Shown here piece by piece: positions 35,914 to 44,534 of a DNA stretch of 64,000 nt (the first letter of the stretch is position 1; every line of letters starts with the position of its first letter). Below the pieces are notes generated by a model. It was not told the DNA's origin. It worked only from the letters and a program-made list of their open reading frames with translations, and made no database searches. Source of the stretch: Labilibaculum sp. (GTDB lineage: Bacteria > Bacteroidota > Bacteroidia > Bacteroidales > Marinifilaceae); contig JAEINT010000014.1 of the NCBI GenBank assembly GCA_016342745.1, positions 62,001 through 126,000 on the forward strand. Reading direction: 5' to 3'. Position numbers and translations under genes: made by a program.

Positions 35914-36245
35914 GAAAGGGAAAAGTATTTTATAAGGATCATTTGGCTGGAATCATTACAGAAACGGATGAAGGGGAGTATATTTTTCAGTATGATGAAC
36001 AATACGTGAAAGATCATCCTGAGAAGTTTATCACATTCACTATGCCTGTAAGTGGCAATGCATATAAGGATAAGCGATTGTTCCCATTTTTTGAAGGATT
36101 GATCCCTGAAGGATGGTTGTTGGATATTGCTTCCAAAAATTGGAAGATCAATCCCAATGACAGAATGGGTTTGTTGCTAGCTTGTTGTCAGAATTGCATA
36201 GGTGCTGTGAGTGTGGAACCAATACCTGTTAAAGATGGAGAATAA
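35910..36245 (+). CDS. hipS: HipS: HipA N-subdomain-like antitoxin
   Basis: A 111-residue protein equal to the N-terminal subdomain of HipA encoded as a separate gene. The conserved block is LFPFFEGLIPEGWLLD followed by DRMGLLLACCQNCIGAVSV. In E. coli O127 HipBST the corresponding HipS is the antitoxin that inhibits the HipT kinase. It overlaps hipB by 4 bases and hipT by 11 bases, so stoichiometry is translationally linked. Confidence 0.82.
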   Translation: MRKGKVFYKDHLAGIITETDEGEYIFQYDEQYVKDHPEKFITFTMPVSGNAYKDKRLFPFFEGLIPEGWLLDIASKNWKINPNDRMGLLLACCQNCIGAVSVEPIPVKDGE

Positions 36246-37176
36246 ATGTTTGTACTGTTATGAGTCTGTCGATGGAGATCAGAATTTTCATGAGAAATGT
36301 TCTCAGGAGTTTTTTGGAAGTTCAAAAGCTCCTTCCATCGAATATTCATTGAATCAAATGGATGAATTGGCAAGGAATGTGGTAGAGCGTAGTGTCGCAG
36401 TTCCCGGCGTTCAGGCAAAATTATCCATGTCTTTGGTGAAAGAGACCAAAGAAAAAACGGATAGCCGATTGACTGTCATTGGTGCTTTGGGTGGACAATA
36501 CATTTTTAAACCACCTTCTGATCATTTTCCGGAAATGCCTGCAAACGAACATGTAACAATGAGAATAGCAGAAGCTTTTGGTATTCGGGTGGTTCCTTCT
36601 TCCTTGATTCGATTGGCATCAGGAGAACTTTCTTACATCACCAAGCGCATCGATCGAACAGAGAATGGAGAGAAAATCCACATGATTGATATGTTTCAGA
36701 TCACGGAGGCTTTTGATAAATACAAAGGTTCAATGGAAAGAATAGGAAAAGCTTTGGATCTGTATTCCGATAATACTTTGCTGGATAAAATATTCTATTT
36801 TGAATTGGTATTGTTCTCCTTTTTAACGGGGAATAATGATATGCACCTAAAGAATTTTTCAATGATAGAAGATTCTTCTGGATGGGTATTGTCACCAGCC
36901 TATGACTTGCTAAATGTTGGGATTGTTTTGCCAGAAGATAAAGAGGAGTTAGCACTAACATTAGCAGGAAAGAAAAGTAAATTAAAATGGGAGCATTTTG
37001 AGAAATTAGCACAGGGAATTGGTTTGACGCAAAAGCAGATTTCAGGAGTTGTTAAACGAATGCTAAAGAACAAATCAAAAGCCATAGAGTTGTTAGATAA
37101 ATCATTTTTATCGGATGAAATGACAATTGCTTACAAGGAGGTTTTAGAAGCAAAATACAAACAGCTTGGAATTTGA
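36235..37176 (+). CDS. hipT: HipT: HipA-like Ser/Thr kinase toxin
   Basis: A 313-residue HipA-type kinase core. It has the Gly-rich ATP loop region VIGALGGQYIFKPP, the conserved NEHVTMRIAEAFGI, the catalytic loop FLTGNNDMHLKNFSM and the metal-binding SPAYDLLN. Unlike E. coli HipT, the N-terminus carries a Cys pattern (CLYCYESVDGDQNFHEKCS) that may bind zinc. Family members phosphorylate tRNA synthetases and cause growth arrest. The ATG at 36235 is chosen over one at 36211. No gene follows before attR. Confidence 0.88.
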   Translation: MENKCLYCYESVDGDQNFHEKCSQEFFGSSKAPSIEYSLNQMDELARNVVERSVAVPGVQAKLSMSLVKETKEKTDSRLTVIGALGGQYIFKPPSDHFPEMPANEHVTMRIAEAFGIRVVPSSLIRLASGELSYITKRIDRTENGEKIHMIDMFQITEAFDKYKGSMERIGKALDLYSDNTLLDKIFYFELVLFSFLTGNNDMHLKNFSMIEDSSGWVLSPAYDLLNVGIVLPEDKEELALTLAGKKSKLKWEHFEKLAQGIGLTQKQISGVVKRMLKNKSKAIELLDKSFLSDEMTIAYKEVLEAKYKQLGI

Positions 37177-37328
37177 AATGAATGAGTATTGGTTTGTTAT
37201 TACGTTATTGATAAATATCTTAGTAATCATAAGTTTAAAATAGGTGCTGAAAACTGTAATATTATTTGAAGAAATCATGATAAAATGATACCTTTATTAG
37301 TGTAATAATAACGAATTGAAAGCTGTTG

Positions 37329-37350
37329 GAGGGACAAAATCGACACCCTC
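37329..37350 (+). promoter_or_regulatory. Putative right integrase arm site
   Basis: GGGACAAAATCGACAC (37331-37346) matches the left-end copy at 21620-21635 in 15 of 16 bases and lies within GAGGG/CCCTC, 51 bp inside attR. Confidence 0.45.
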
Positions 37351-37397
37351 TTAAAATAATATTTGTAAACTATTAGTATTAAGCGACATACGGGGTT

Positions 37398-37421
37398 GGG
37401 TTCAAGTCCCGCCCCGGGTAC
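37398..37421 (+). repeat. attR: right 24-bp direct repeat
   Basis: A copy of the tRNA-Leu 3' end (GGGTTCAAGTCCCG through CCCGGGTAC) with no tRNA body in front of it. It marks the right end of the island. Confidence 0.92.
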
Positions 37422-37430
37422 CAGGATGAA

Positions 37431-37461
37431 GACTGTTTCAGTAATGAAACAGTCTTTTTTT
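37431..37461 (+). terminator. Terminator beyond attR, probably the original tRNA-Leu terminator
   Basis: GACTGTTTCA (37431-37440) pairs with TGAAACAGTC (37445-37454), followed by seven T residues. It lies 10 bp after the orphan tRNA end, where the tRNA terminator would be before integration. Confidence 0.85.
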
Positions 37462-37518
37462 ATGCCCTAATGCTTCTTATTTTTTTGTAAATTCCCTCCA
37501 AATAAAAAAATACTACTA

Positions 37519-38940
37519 ATGACTCGCAATATTTCATTCCTTATTTTCTTTATCACGAGCCTCACACTAAATGCACAAAAAGTAGATTTAATTTACTTTA
37601 CAGATGCACATCAAATATTTCCTGTTGATGATGTTGATGGTGGACGAGGTGGTGTTGCCCGATTAAAAACAATTGTCGATGAGGTAAAGAATGTAAATGA
37701 GAATACCTTGGTAATTCATGGCGGCGATTTGTGCGGAGGTGTTCTTTTTGGAGGAATGTACAAAGGTGAACCAATGATCGAAGCCTTTAATGATATTCCT
37801 GTGGACATTTGCAATTTTGGTCAGCATGAATTCGATTTTGGATCAAAACATACCATTCAATTGTTATCTAAATCAAAATCTCAATGGTTTAGTTCCAATC
37901 TTAAAAATAGAGATGGCGAAGTATTTGGCAATTTACCCGCCTTTTTGGTAAAAGACCTGGGAGGATTAAAAATTGGATTTATTGGTTTAACTGATGCGAT
38001 GAATACAAGCATAAAGGATGATTTGGTTATTCAGGATGATTTGTTTGCATCTGTGTCGGATGTGATTGCCAAGCTGGGAAAGCTTGACTTTATGATCCTT
38101 TTAAGCCAAACTAATTTAGATACCAATCGAAAATTAATTGAGCAATTCCCAGAAATCGATTTAATACTTACCGAGGAACAGTACGAGCAGGAAAGTAATG
38201 TATTTTATAAAGGGCATGTTCCAGTTGTATCTACTGCGGGTAATATGAGTTCAGTAGCTAAAATATCTTTAGGAGAGAATAGAAAGATTCTGGTTGATAT
38301 TATTCCATTGGATCAAAAAGTTGCTTCGGAGAAGTATTTGCGAGATATGGAAGTCTATTATAAAAAAGACATGGAATTACAGCTTTCTGAAAAGATATGC
38401 GAACTTGAGGTTCCTCTTAACTTTCGAGATGGTATTGTTGGAGAAAGTCTTGCCGGAAATTTAATTAGCGATGCTTTTAAAGAGTGGCACGATTCTAATG
38501 TTGGAATGATTAACGGTGGTGGTATACGAGCTGATATTTCTGCAGGGGATTTTATGCTAAAATCAGCACGATCCTTACTGCCTTTTGGGAATAAAATTTG
38601 TCAGATTATTATTAAAGGTTCGGAGTTGAAAAAAGTATTGCGTAATCACGCAAGTGACAAAAAAGGTGCTTTACTTCATGTGTCAGGAATTACATACGCA
38701 TATAAAGATTCGTTGATTACTGTCCTTAGAAATGGCATAGAATTAGATGATGAGGAGTTGTTAACAGTTTCCTTAAATAGCTTTTTATTAGAACGTCTTG
38801 ATGCAGATTTTGAGATTTTAATAGACAAGTTAGATCCCGAAGCTATTGCAGACTATGATGTTTTAAAGGCTTATTGTAAAAAACACAAATTAGTTAAACC
38901 CGTGTTAAAAAAGAGAATTTCACTATTTAGAAATGAATAA
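37519..38940 (+). CDS. Secreted 5'-nucleotidase/UshA-like protein with altered metal site
   Basis: A 473-residue exported protein (signal peptide about 1-19, ending LNAQ). The N-terminal calcineurin-like domain keeps D29/H31 (TDAHQ) and D70 (HGGDLCGG). However, it has Gln102 in GQHEFD where Asn is normal, Gln197 in LLSQ where His is normal, and TEEQY at 218-222 where GGHTH is normal. The C-terminal 5'-nucleotidase domain (NGGGIRADISAG, LPFGNK) is well conserved. It may be a non-catalytic nucleotide-binding relative. Confidence 0.8.
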   Translation: MTRNISFLIFFITSLTLNAQKVDLIYFTDAHQIFPVDDVDGGRGGVARLKTIVDEVKNVNENTLVIHGGDLCGGVLFGGMYKGEPMIEAFNDIPVDICNFGQHEFDFGSKHTIQLLSKSKSQWFSSNLKNRDGEVFGNLPAFLVKDLGGLKIGFIGLTDAMNTSIKDDLVIQDDLFASVSDVIAKLGKLDFMILLSQTNLDTNRKLIEQFPEIDLILTEEQYEQESNVFYKGHVPVVSTAGNMSSVAKISLGENRKILVDIIPLDQKVASEKYLRDMEVYYKKDMELQLSEKICELEVPLNFRDGIVGESLAGNLISDAFKEWHDSNVGMINGGGIRADISAGDFMLKSARSLLPFGNKICQIIIKGSELKKVLRNHASDKKGALLHVSGITYAYKDSLITVLRNGIELDDEELLTVSLNSFLLERLDADFEILIDKLDPEAIADYDVLKAYCKKHKLVKPVLKKRISLFRNE

Positions 38941-38997
38941 TACTTGCAATTCTATGTTAAGTATTATATTTGCCGAGAATAATTAATCATTTTATTG

Positions 38998-40200
38998 ATG
39001 TTGAAGATAAAGTACTACTTGGCAATTGTTTTTGGTTTGTGGGTTGGAAATGGGTTTGCTCAAGAGCAATCGAAAGAATCGAAGTATTTGTTTTTTATTG
39101 AGCCTGAAATAATGTTAGGGCAAACCGTATCCAATTATAACGATTTCCCGGATACCAAGGCGGTTAAATCATTTTTTCTAAATCTAGGAATAAACGATAC
39201 TCGAAAGCTTCATAGTAGTAAGTATTACAATTATCCGACTACCGGAATTAGTTTGTCTTATTCTAATTTAGGTAACGATTCAATACTCGGAAAGGCGTAT
39301 GGTATAATGCCCTTTATTCAATTTCGACCTTGGGGTAGTCGACAAAAGTCATGGCTTTTAAAATTCGGAATAGGAGGAAGTTACTTTAGCAAATCTTTCC
39401 GTGAGAGTGATCAAAATTTAGCAATAGGATCTCATCTTACTTGGTCGTTTCAAGCTTTTTTGTATCGTGATTTATTGACCTTAAACCGACTTGATTTTAA
39501 AATAGGAGCAGGTTATTTACACTCTTCTAACGGACATACTCAATTGCCCAATATGGGTTTGAATTCAGCGCAGGTTAGCCTTTCGTGTCGGTGGAATTCC
39601 CGCCCTTTACTTTCAAACAAAAAAGACAATCTTATTGGTTCAAATACAGATGTAAACAAACTATTCTTTATAAATGTGCGAACAGGTTTGGGGATTCATG
39701 AATATGGAGGAAAAAGTAAGCCTGTGGGAGGAGCAAAAGGGAATGTTTATTCGGCAGCTTTAAGCGGAGGTATACTTTTTAAGAAACATTTAAAAGTAAG
39801 AGCGGGTTTAACCTACCGATTTTATGAACATTATCGTGATCAAATTAAGGAAAGTGAAAATACAAAGTTTATTGACTCTCCTTCATGGAATGCATCAAAC
39901 ATTTATTTTCACTTAGGAAGTGAGTTTTTAATTGGGCATTTTGGTTTGGACATTGAAGGAGGATTGAATTTATATAAGCCGTATTACAAAGAATATTATA
40001 AAACGCACGGAGGAAGTGCAAGCGAGATTAAGTACAAGCTAAAGAAATATTTCTCAAGTAGAATGGGATTGAACTTTTACTTAATCAACACCAATAAAAT
40101 GCCAAAAAACAATTTCTTTATAGGCGCAAATATCAATGCCAATTTTGGTCAGGCCGATTTTTCGGAGTTAAGTTTTGGCTACACGCACACATTTCTGTAA
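38998..40200 (+). CDS. Lipid A 3-O-deacylase-like outer-membrane protein (PagL family)
   Basis: A 400-residue predicted outer-membrane beta-barrel with a signal peptide ending near NGFAQ. The PagL-type active-site block is visible as YLHSSNGHTQLPNMGLN, containing the His and Ser expected for hydrolysis of the 3-O acyl chain of lipid A. Bacteroidota versions are annotated as acyloxyacyl hydrolases. A TATATTTG box lies at 38965-38972 with TTG 18 bp upstream. The ATG at 38998 is used; a TTG codon just before it is less likely. Confidence 0.75.
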   Translation: MLKIKYYLAIVFGLWVGNGFAQEQSKESKYLFFIEPEIMLGQTVSNYNDFPDTKAVKSFFLNLGINDTRKLHSSKYYNYPTTGISLSYSNLGNDSILGKAYGIMPFIQFRPWGSRQKSWLLKFGIGGSYFSKSFRESDQNLAIGSHLTWSFQAFLYRDLLTLNRLDFKIGAGYLHSSNGHTQLPNMGLNSAQVSLSCRWNSRPLLSNKKDNLIGSNTDVNKLFFINVRTGLGIHEYGGKSKPVGGAKGNVYSAALSGGILFKKHLKVRAGLTYRFYEHYRDQIKESENTKFIDSPSWNASNIYFHLGSEFLIGHFGLDIEGGLNLYKPYYKEYYKTHGGSASEIKYKLKKYFSSRMGLNFYLINTNKMPKNNFFIGANINANFGQADFSELSFGYTHTFL

Positions 40201-40203
40201 AGC

Positions 40204-40247
40204 AAAAATTGTAGATGAAGCATTAATTGGCTCCATCTACAAATTTT
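40204..40247. terminator. Bidirectional terminator between convergent genes
   Basis: TTGTAGATG (40209-40217) pairs with CATCTACAA (40234-40242), with A-rich sequence before and T-rich after. Confidence 0.7.
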
Positions 40248-40257
40248 GGAATCGATA

Positions 40258-42495
40258 TTACATTAAATCAAAAGCTAAGGTCAAATAAAAACTACGACCA
40301 GGTGCGTTAATGGCTTGTATGCTGCCTTTCACGGATCGGTTTAAATGTTCGTAGTACGTTTCATCGAATAGATTTCGAATACCTCCAGTTAGCTGAAATT
40401 GTTTAGATAAAAGATAAGATGCTTTAAAATCAAGCAAAGTGAACGATGGACTAGGAGTTTCTCCATAGGTCTTCGAAACTCGTTCTTGTTTTAATGCATG
40501 ACGAAGAGCTATTTCTGGATGAAATTTTTTCTTGCAGAAAGTTCCTCCTAAAGCATATCTAAAATCGAGTGGTGATATTTCAGGCAAAGCTTCATTGAAA
40601 TCCTTGTTTTTACCATAGGTGTAGGCAATATTTGCCTTGTGATAAATCGACGGAGATAATTCTTGAAACCAAGAAAGTTCAAAACCACGCATAACGGCAT
40701 TATCGATATTAATAAACTGCTTAACGCCGGGAGCTGAATTCATCAATGGACTTAAATCTTCTCTAATTTCTGAACTAATGTAATCTTTTAAAATAGATGC
40801 AAACAAGCTAATATCTAATTCTGATTTATCTGTTTTCCATTTAAAATTATAGTCTACTTGGTAATTTTTTTCAGATTTTAATCGAGTGTTACCAATTCGC
40901 TCGTACGGATCAACATCAACCGATAAATAGTTAATAAAACGTTCGGTAATACTGCCACTTCGTTCAGCTCGGCCTAGCCATAAGCCCATTCTAATTTGTT
41001 TTGAAAGATCGTGCGTCGCTCCAAAGCTTGCCGAAACATTTAGCTTGTCTGATGGGTTTTTCTGATTGGTTGCAAGAAAACGATCGGCTTCGTCTCTGCT
41101 TTCGGCACTATTGTGCTCTAAGCGCGATGATGCAACGAAATAAACATCATTTATGGAGAAATGATATTCTCCAAACATACTAAACTTAGAAATCTTGCTG
41201 TCTTGCCAAATATTATCCATTAAGGTATTGCCTTTCATTGGCCCCATAAGCATTTCGCGAGAGCGATGACCTTCTGCCTCTTCCGATTTATAATCGATAC
41301 CAGCAAAAAGAGAACTTTTCTTAAATTGAAAGCTAGCTTCCGATCTGGCGCCGTAATTTTTCGTTTCAGCCAAAGTAACTGCATTCACCATTCTTGGATC
41401 CAGATTTTTGCTTAGGTTATCCATGGTATGATCTACAAAAGAGCCGAAAAAAGAAGTGGAAAGGGAAGTGATTGCAGAACGCTTAAAGCTGATTTTATGC
41501 GCAAAATTCAAAAGCCAGGTGTCATCTTCGCGCAAATCCATATTTAAAGCTGGGAAATCTACATCTTCGGCAAAGTTGTTATTCGCAGATAGCTTTATGC
41601 TTTGTCTGTCGGATAATTTAAAAACGCTGCTTAAGCCAATATTTCTTCGGTTAAATCCTGATGGGATTTTATTGCCCTTTCCGTCTTCATAATCTTCCCC
41701 TTCGCTGTAGGCTCCATACACTCCAAAATTGTAGAATTTGCCTTTTGCTCCGGCCAGAGCTTCTGTTCTGAATATATTTCCGTTGCTTTCATAGCTTCCA
41801 CTCGCACGCCCAAAGCCCTTTACTGATTCAGAAAAGCTAGCTGGTGCTGATTTAAAATGAATGCTTCCTCCAAATGCATTTCCAAATCGTAAGGAGTGTG
41901 GACCTTTGGTAATTTCTACCTGATCTACCATACTCATTGGTATTTGACTAGCAGGTGGATCCATTCGGTTGGGACATGCAGCGGTTGCGCTCATGCCATT
42001 GTCCATGACAATGTTTAATTGGTCGTATTTAAAGCCACGAAGAACAGGATCGAAACCGTAGCTTCCACTTTTTCGAATACCTCCAATTAAAGCGCTCTGA
42101 CTTAAAAAATCACCAGCATCATGAGACAGTTTATCGCTATTGCGAACTTCCATTACCTGGTTTTTAGGTTTGTTGCTGCGGGCAATTACCGTTGTAGGCA
42201 TCAGTGAGACGTAGGCTTTATTGAGCTTGATAAAGCCAGAATTAAGAGCATTATTGATTTTTTCGCTATTGATCTCTTGTTTACCATAGTTTACATGCGA
42301 TAGTAATAGTGCTTGGTCAGGAATGAAATTGAGTTTAATTGTTCCATCAATAGTACTACTTCCAGTCTGATTTTTATAGATAAAATGTGCGTAAGAGATT
42401 GCTTCTCCAGTAGCTGCATCTTCTAATTTTATAGATTGTTGCGAATAGGCTTGAATTCCTAAAAATAGGAATAAAGCCATGAGAATATTTTTCAT
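40258..42495 (-). CDS. TonB-dependent receptor, OprC-like (probable copper uptake)
   Basis: A 745-residue outer-membrane receptor: signal peptide ending near AYSQQ, a carboxypeptidase-like N-terminal domain, a plug domain with ITKGPHSLRFGNAFGGSI, and a C-terminal barrel ending in an aromatic strand (SFYLTLAFDLM). The plug contains ATAACPNRMDPPAS, a C-x3-M motif like the copper-binding motif of OprC. It is followed upstream in the same orientation by a small Cys protein. Copper as substrate is inferred from that motif. Confidence 0.85.
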   Translation of the reverse strand: MKNILMALFLFLGIQAYSQQSIKLEDAATGEAISYAHFIYKNQTGSSTIDGTIKLNFIPDQALLLSHVNYGKQEINSEKINNALNSGFIKLNKAYVSLMPTTVIARSNKPKNQVMEVRNSDKLSHDAGDFLSQSALIGGIRKSGSYGFDPVLRGFKYDQLNIVMDNGMSATAACPNRMDPPASQIPMSMVDQVEITKGPHSLRFGNAFGGSIHFKSAPASFSESVKGFGRASGSYESNGNIFRTEALAGAKGKFYNFGVYGAYSEGEDYEDGKGNKIPSGFNRRNIGLSSVFKLSDRQSIKLSANNNFAEDVDFPALNMDLREDDTWLLNFAHKISFKRSAITSLSTSFFGSFVDHTMDNLSKNLDPRMVNAVTLAETKNYGARSEASFQFKKSSLFAGIDYKSEEAEGHRSREMLMGPMKGNTLMDNIWQDSKISKFSMFGEYHFSINDVYFVASSRLEHNSAESRDEADRFLATNQKNPSDKLNVSASFGATHDLSKQIRMGLWLGRAERSGSITERFINYLSVDVDPYERIGNTRLKSEKNYQVDYNFKWKTDKSELDISLFASILKDYISSEIREDLSPLMNSAPGVKQFINIDNAVMRGFELSWFQELSPSIYHKANIAYTYGKNKDFNEALPEISPLDFRYALGGTFCKKKFHPEIALRHALKQERVSKTYGETPSPSFTLLDFKASYLLSKQFQLTGGIRNLFDETYYEHLNRSVKGSIQAINAPGRSFYLTLAFDLM

Positions 42496-42656
42496 GTGTA
42501 TTTATTTAAATTCATGGTGTTATACTTTAGTGAGAGTGTACACTACTTCAATAAAATGAAGATGCAATTATCCCATTAATGTAAATTATACAGTGAATTG
42601 CCAAGAGAGTGTTGGCCTTTTATTAACGACGAATTTACAAGAGTTTCGTCATGAAA

Positions 42657-43031
42657 TTAGGAAAGGAAATTTTCTTTTGGAGGATGAAAAATATCAAAGG
42701 AGTACTGCACAGGATGTAAGGGTTCTTTGTAGATTTCCTTATTTTGTTGATGCGAATCAATCTTGCTTTTCTTAAAAATATCAATCCATTGAATGAACAA
42801 TTGATATTCTTTTTGAGTTTGTTTTTCTTCACTTGATTTTTCTTCTTCGTGTTGCTTAATTTGTTTTTTAAGATGACACTTACCATTACATTCCATTTTT
42901 GGCTTGTCTTTGTTGATACAAATTGAAGCAAAATAATCTTGATTGATTGTAAAGTTTAAGCTAATCAGAGCCGTCTCAAATGATTGAATTGAGAAAAGAA
43001 AAAGAAGAAGATATGTGAAATATTTCTGCAA
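42657..43031 (-). CDS. Small exported Cys-containing protein beside the copper receptor
   Basis: A 124-residue protein with a hydrophobic N-terminal segment (about 5-22), the motif KPKMECNGKCHLKKQ, a highly charged Lys/Glu/Gln middle and a C-terminus ending HPPKENFLS. The C-x3-C motif with nearby Met and His residues suggests metal binding, and such proteins often lie next to OprC-like receptors in Bacteroidota (recalled). The start is a TTG; no upstream ATG was seen in frame. An overlapping frame in the same region is a shadow. Confidence 0.65.
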   Translation of the reverse strand: MQKYFTYLLLFLFSIQSFETALISLNFTINQDYFASICINKDKPKMECNGKCHLKKQIKQHEEEKSSEEKQTQKEYQLFIQWIDIFKKSKIDSHQQNKEIYKEPLHPVQYSFDIFHPPKENFLS

Positions 43032-43097
43032 GTGCTTACAAATAGATTAAAGTCTATTAAATATACAAAGCTTTAGGTAATCTATCATTCATAATCC

Positions 43098-43127
43098 AAA
43101 AAAAGCTCACCTGAATTTCAGATGAGC
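43098..43127 (-). terminator. Terminator of the selD-yedF operon
   Basis: AGCTCA-C-CTGAA pairs with TTCAG-A-TGAGCT (43104-43127). On the minus strand it is followed by a U-run (A residues 43098-43103 on +). Confidence 0.75.
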
Positions 43128-43146
43128 TATATATATTATTGGTAAT

Positions 43147-43488
43147 TTATAGATTGATTACCTTATCGGCATCGGCTTGTAATGTGATAATGTCTGGCAT
43201 GCTACCTACATTTCCTACTTTTATCTGATCAGATAGTTCAAAATAATCTAAACAGGTTTTGCAAGCAAGCAACTGAACACCTTTGCTAGACAAATTTTGC
43301 AGAGCTTCCAAAGCAGGAGAGTTTTCACAAATCAGTTTCACACCAGCATTGTAAAAAACAATAATTTTAGGTGTTCGCCCATCAGCATCTAAAAGTTTAA
43401 AATAGTTGGTAATCAGTTTTAAACCTAATTCTTCGCTGCCAGTTCCCATTCCATTTTGGGTAACTTGTATTAATGTATTTCTATGCAT
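43147..43488 (-). CDS. yedF: YedF-like selenium metabolism protein (DsrE domain only)
   Basis: A 113-residue DsrE-type protein with the YedF block LLACKTCLDYFELSDQIKVG. Usual YedF proteins carry an N-terminal TusA domain of about 75 residues, which is absent here. It follows selD by 5 bp, so the pair is an operon and the function is tied to selenium handling. The exact reaction is unknown. Confidence 0.8.
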   Translation of the reverse strand: MHRNTLIQVTQNGMGTGSEELGLKLITNYFKLLDADGRTPKIIVFYNAGVKLICENSPALEALQNLSSKGVQLLACKTCLDYFELSDQIKVGNVGSMPDIITLQADADKVINL

Positions 43489-43493
43489 TTTAT

Positions 43494-44534
43494 CTATTTT
43501 ACACTGATGTAAGGACCTTCAGAATTTTTACGTTCAATCATTTTTCCTACCGGATTTAGATCAAAGCCTTCACTTTTGGCAAGAGCTATAAAATCATCGA
43601 TATGATTGTTGTCAACAGCAACCAAAAGTCCACCACTTGTTTGAGGATCGCAAAGCAATGATTTTTGATCTTCTGTAATTTCTCCAATTAAATGTCCGTA
43701 CGAAGCCCAGTTTCTTCTGGTTCCTCCTGGTGTGCATTTTTGTTGAATCAATTCTTCAACGCCATCAATTTTAGGAACTGCGGCATAGTCAATTTCAGCA
43801 TTTACATTACTGCCTTCGCAGATTTCGCTTAAGTGTCCTAGTAAACCAAAACCAGTAACATCAGTCATCGATTTGATGTATTCCTGCTCTCCAAAAACAA
43901 CACCAACTTTATTTAAGCTGCACATTAAATCAACAACAATTTGATTGTTTTCATGAGCAATTAATTTCTTCTTTTCAGCGGTTGTCAATACACCAATTCC
44001 TAAAGGTTTGGTAAGGAATAATGTACAATTTGAAGTGGCTGTATTGTTTTTCTTTACACGATCGGTAGCAACAATTCCATTTACAGAAAGGCCAAAAACA
44101 GGATCGCCAATATCAATAGAATGACCACCTGCTAATTGAATTCCAGCATCAGCACAAACATCTCTTGCACCTTCAATTACCTTTTGAGCAATAGCTGTAG
44201 ATAACTTTTCCAATGGCCATGCTAAAATTGCTAAAGCCATAATTGGTTTTCCGCCCATTGCATAAATATCGCTTATGGCATTTGTTGCCGCAATACGACC
44301 AAAATCGTAAGGATCATCAACAATTGGAGTGAAAAAATCGGTTGTGCTAATTAAAGCTTGACCATTCCCCATATCATAAACAGCAGCATCATCTTTTGTG
44401 TCGTTTCCAACCAACATTTTAGGGTTTGAAATGGCAGGACTACTACTTTTCAGAATGCATTCTAAATCTTTAGGTGATATTTTGCAACCACATCCGGCAC
44501 CAGGACTGAATTGGGTTAATTTTTTAGTTTCCAT
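43494..44534 (-). CDS. selD: Selenide, water dikinase SelD (Cys form)
   Basis: Makes selenophosphate from selenide and ATP for selenocysteine or selenouridine synthesis. The 346-residue protein has the N-terminal GAGCGCKI motif, the glycine-rich [36 protein letters not shown] and the C-terminal DPQTSGGLL. The catalytic position is Cys encoded by TGT, so no UGA recoding is needed. Complete by length. selA/selB/selC or a selenouridine synthase are not in the window. Confidence 0.95.
   Translation of the reverse strand: METKKLTQFSPGAGCGCKISPKDLECILKSSSPAISNPKMLVGNDTKDDAAVYDMGNGQALISTTDFFTPIVDDPYDFGRIAATNAISDIYAMGGKPIMALAILAWPLEKLSTAIAQKVIEGARDVCADAGIQLAGGHSIDIGDPVFGLSVNGIVATDRVKKNNTATSNCTLFLTKPLGIGVLTTAEKKKLIAHENNQIVVDLMCSLNKVGVVFGEQEYIKSMTDVTGFGLLGHLSEICEGSNVNAEIDYAAVPKIDGVEELIQQKCTPGGTRRNWASYGHLIGEITEDQKSLLCDPQTSGGLLVAVDNNHIDDFIALAKSEGFDLNPVGKMIERKNSEGPYISVK

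Larger units (their letters stand above)
21492..37421 (+). mobile_element. Mobilizable genomic island in tRNA-Leu (NBU1-like)
   Basis: The element is bounded by identical 24-bp direct repeats: the 3' end of tRNA-Leu (21492-21515) and an orphan copy (37398-37421). It contains a tyrosine integrase next to the tRNA, mobC-mobA, a second integron-like recombinase with cassettes and a HipBST operon. No type IV secretion genes are present, so it would need a helper for transfer. Bacteroides NBU1 is known to use a tRNA-Leu 3' end with an IntDOT-like integrase, which fits. Size about 15.9 kb. Confidence 0.9.

Noticed and set aside
21492-37421. Prophage
   Set aside because: No capsid, portal, terminase or tail genes; mobC-mobA indicates a mobilizable element.
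42635-42931. 98-residue minus-strand frame overlapping the small Cys protein
   Set aside because: Low-complexity Lys/Asn-rich product in another frame; the 42657-43031 frame has a signal segment and conserved Cys motif.
44470-44520. Selenocysteine SelD with UGA recoding
   Set aside because: The catalytic codon is TGT (Cys), so no recoding or SECIS element is needed.
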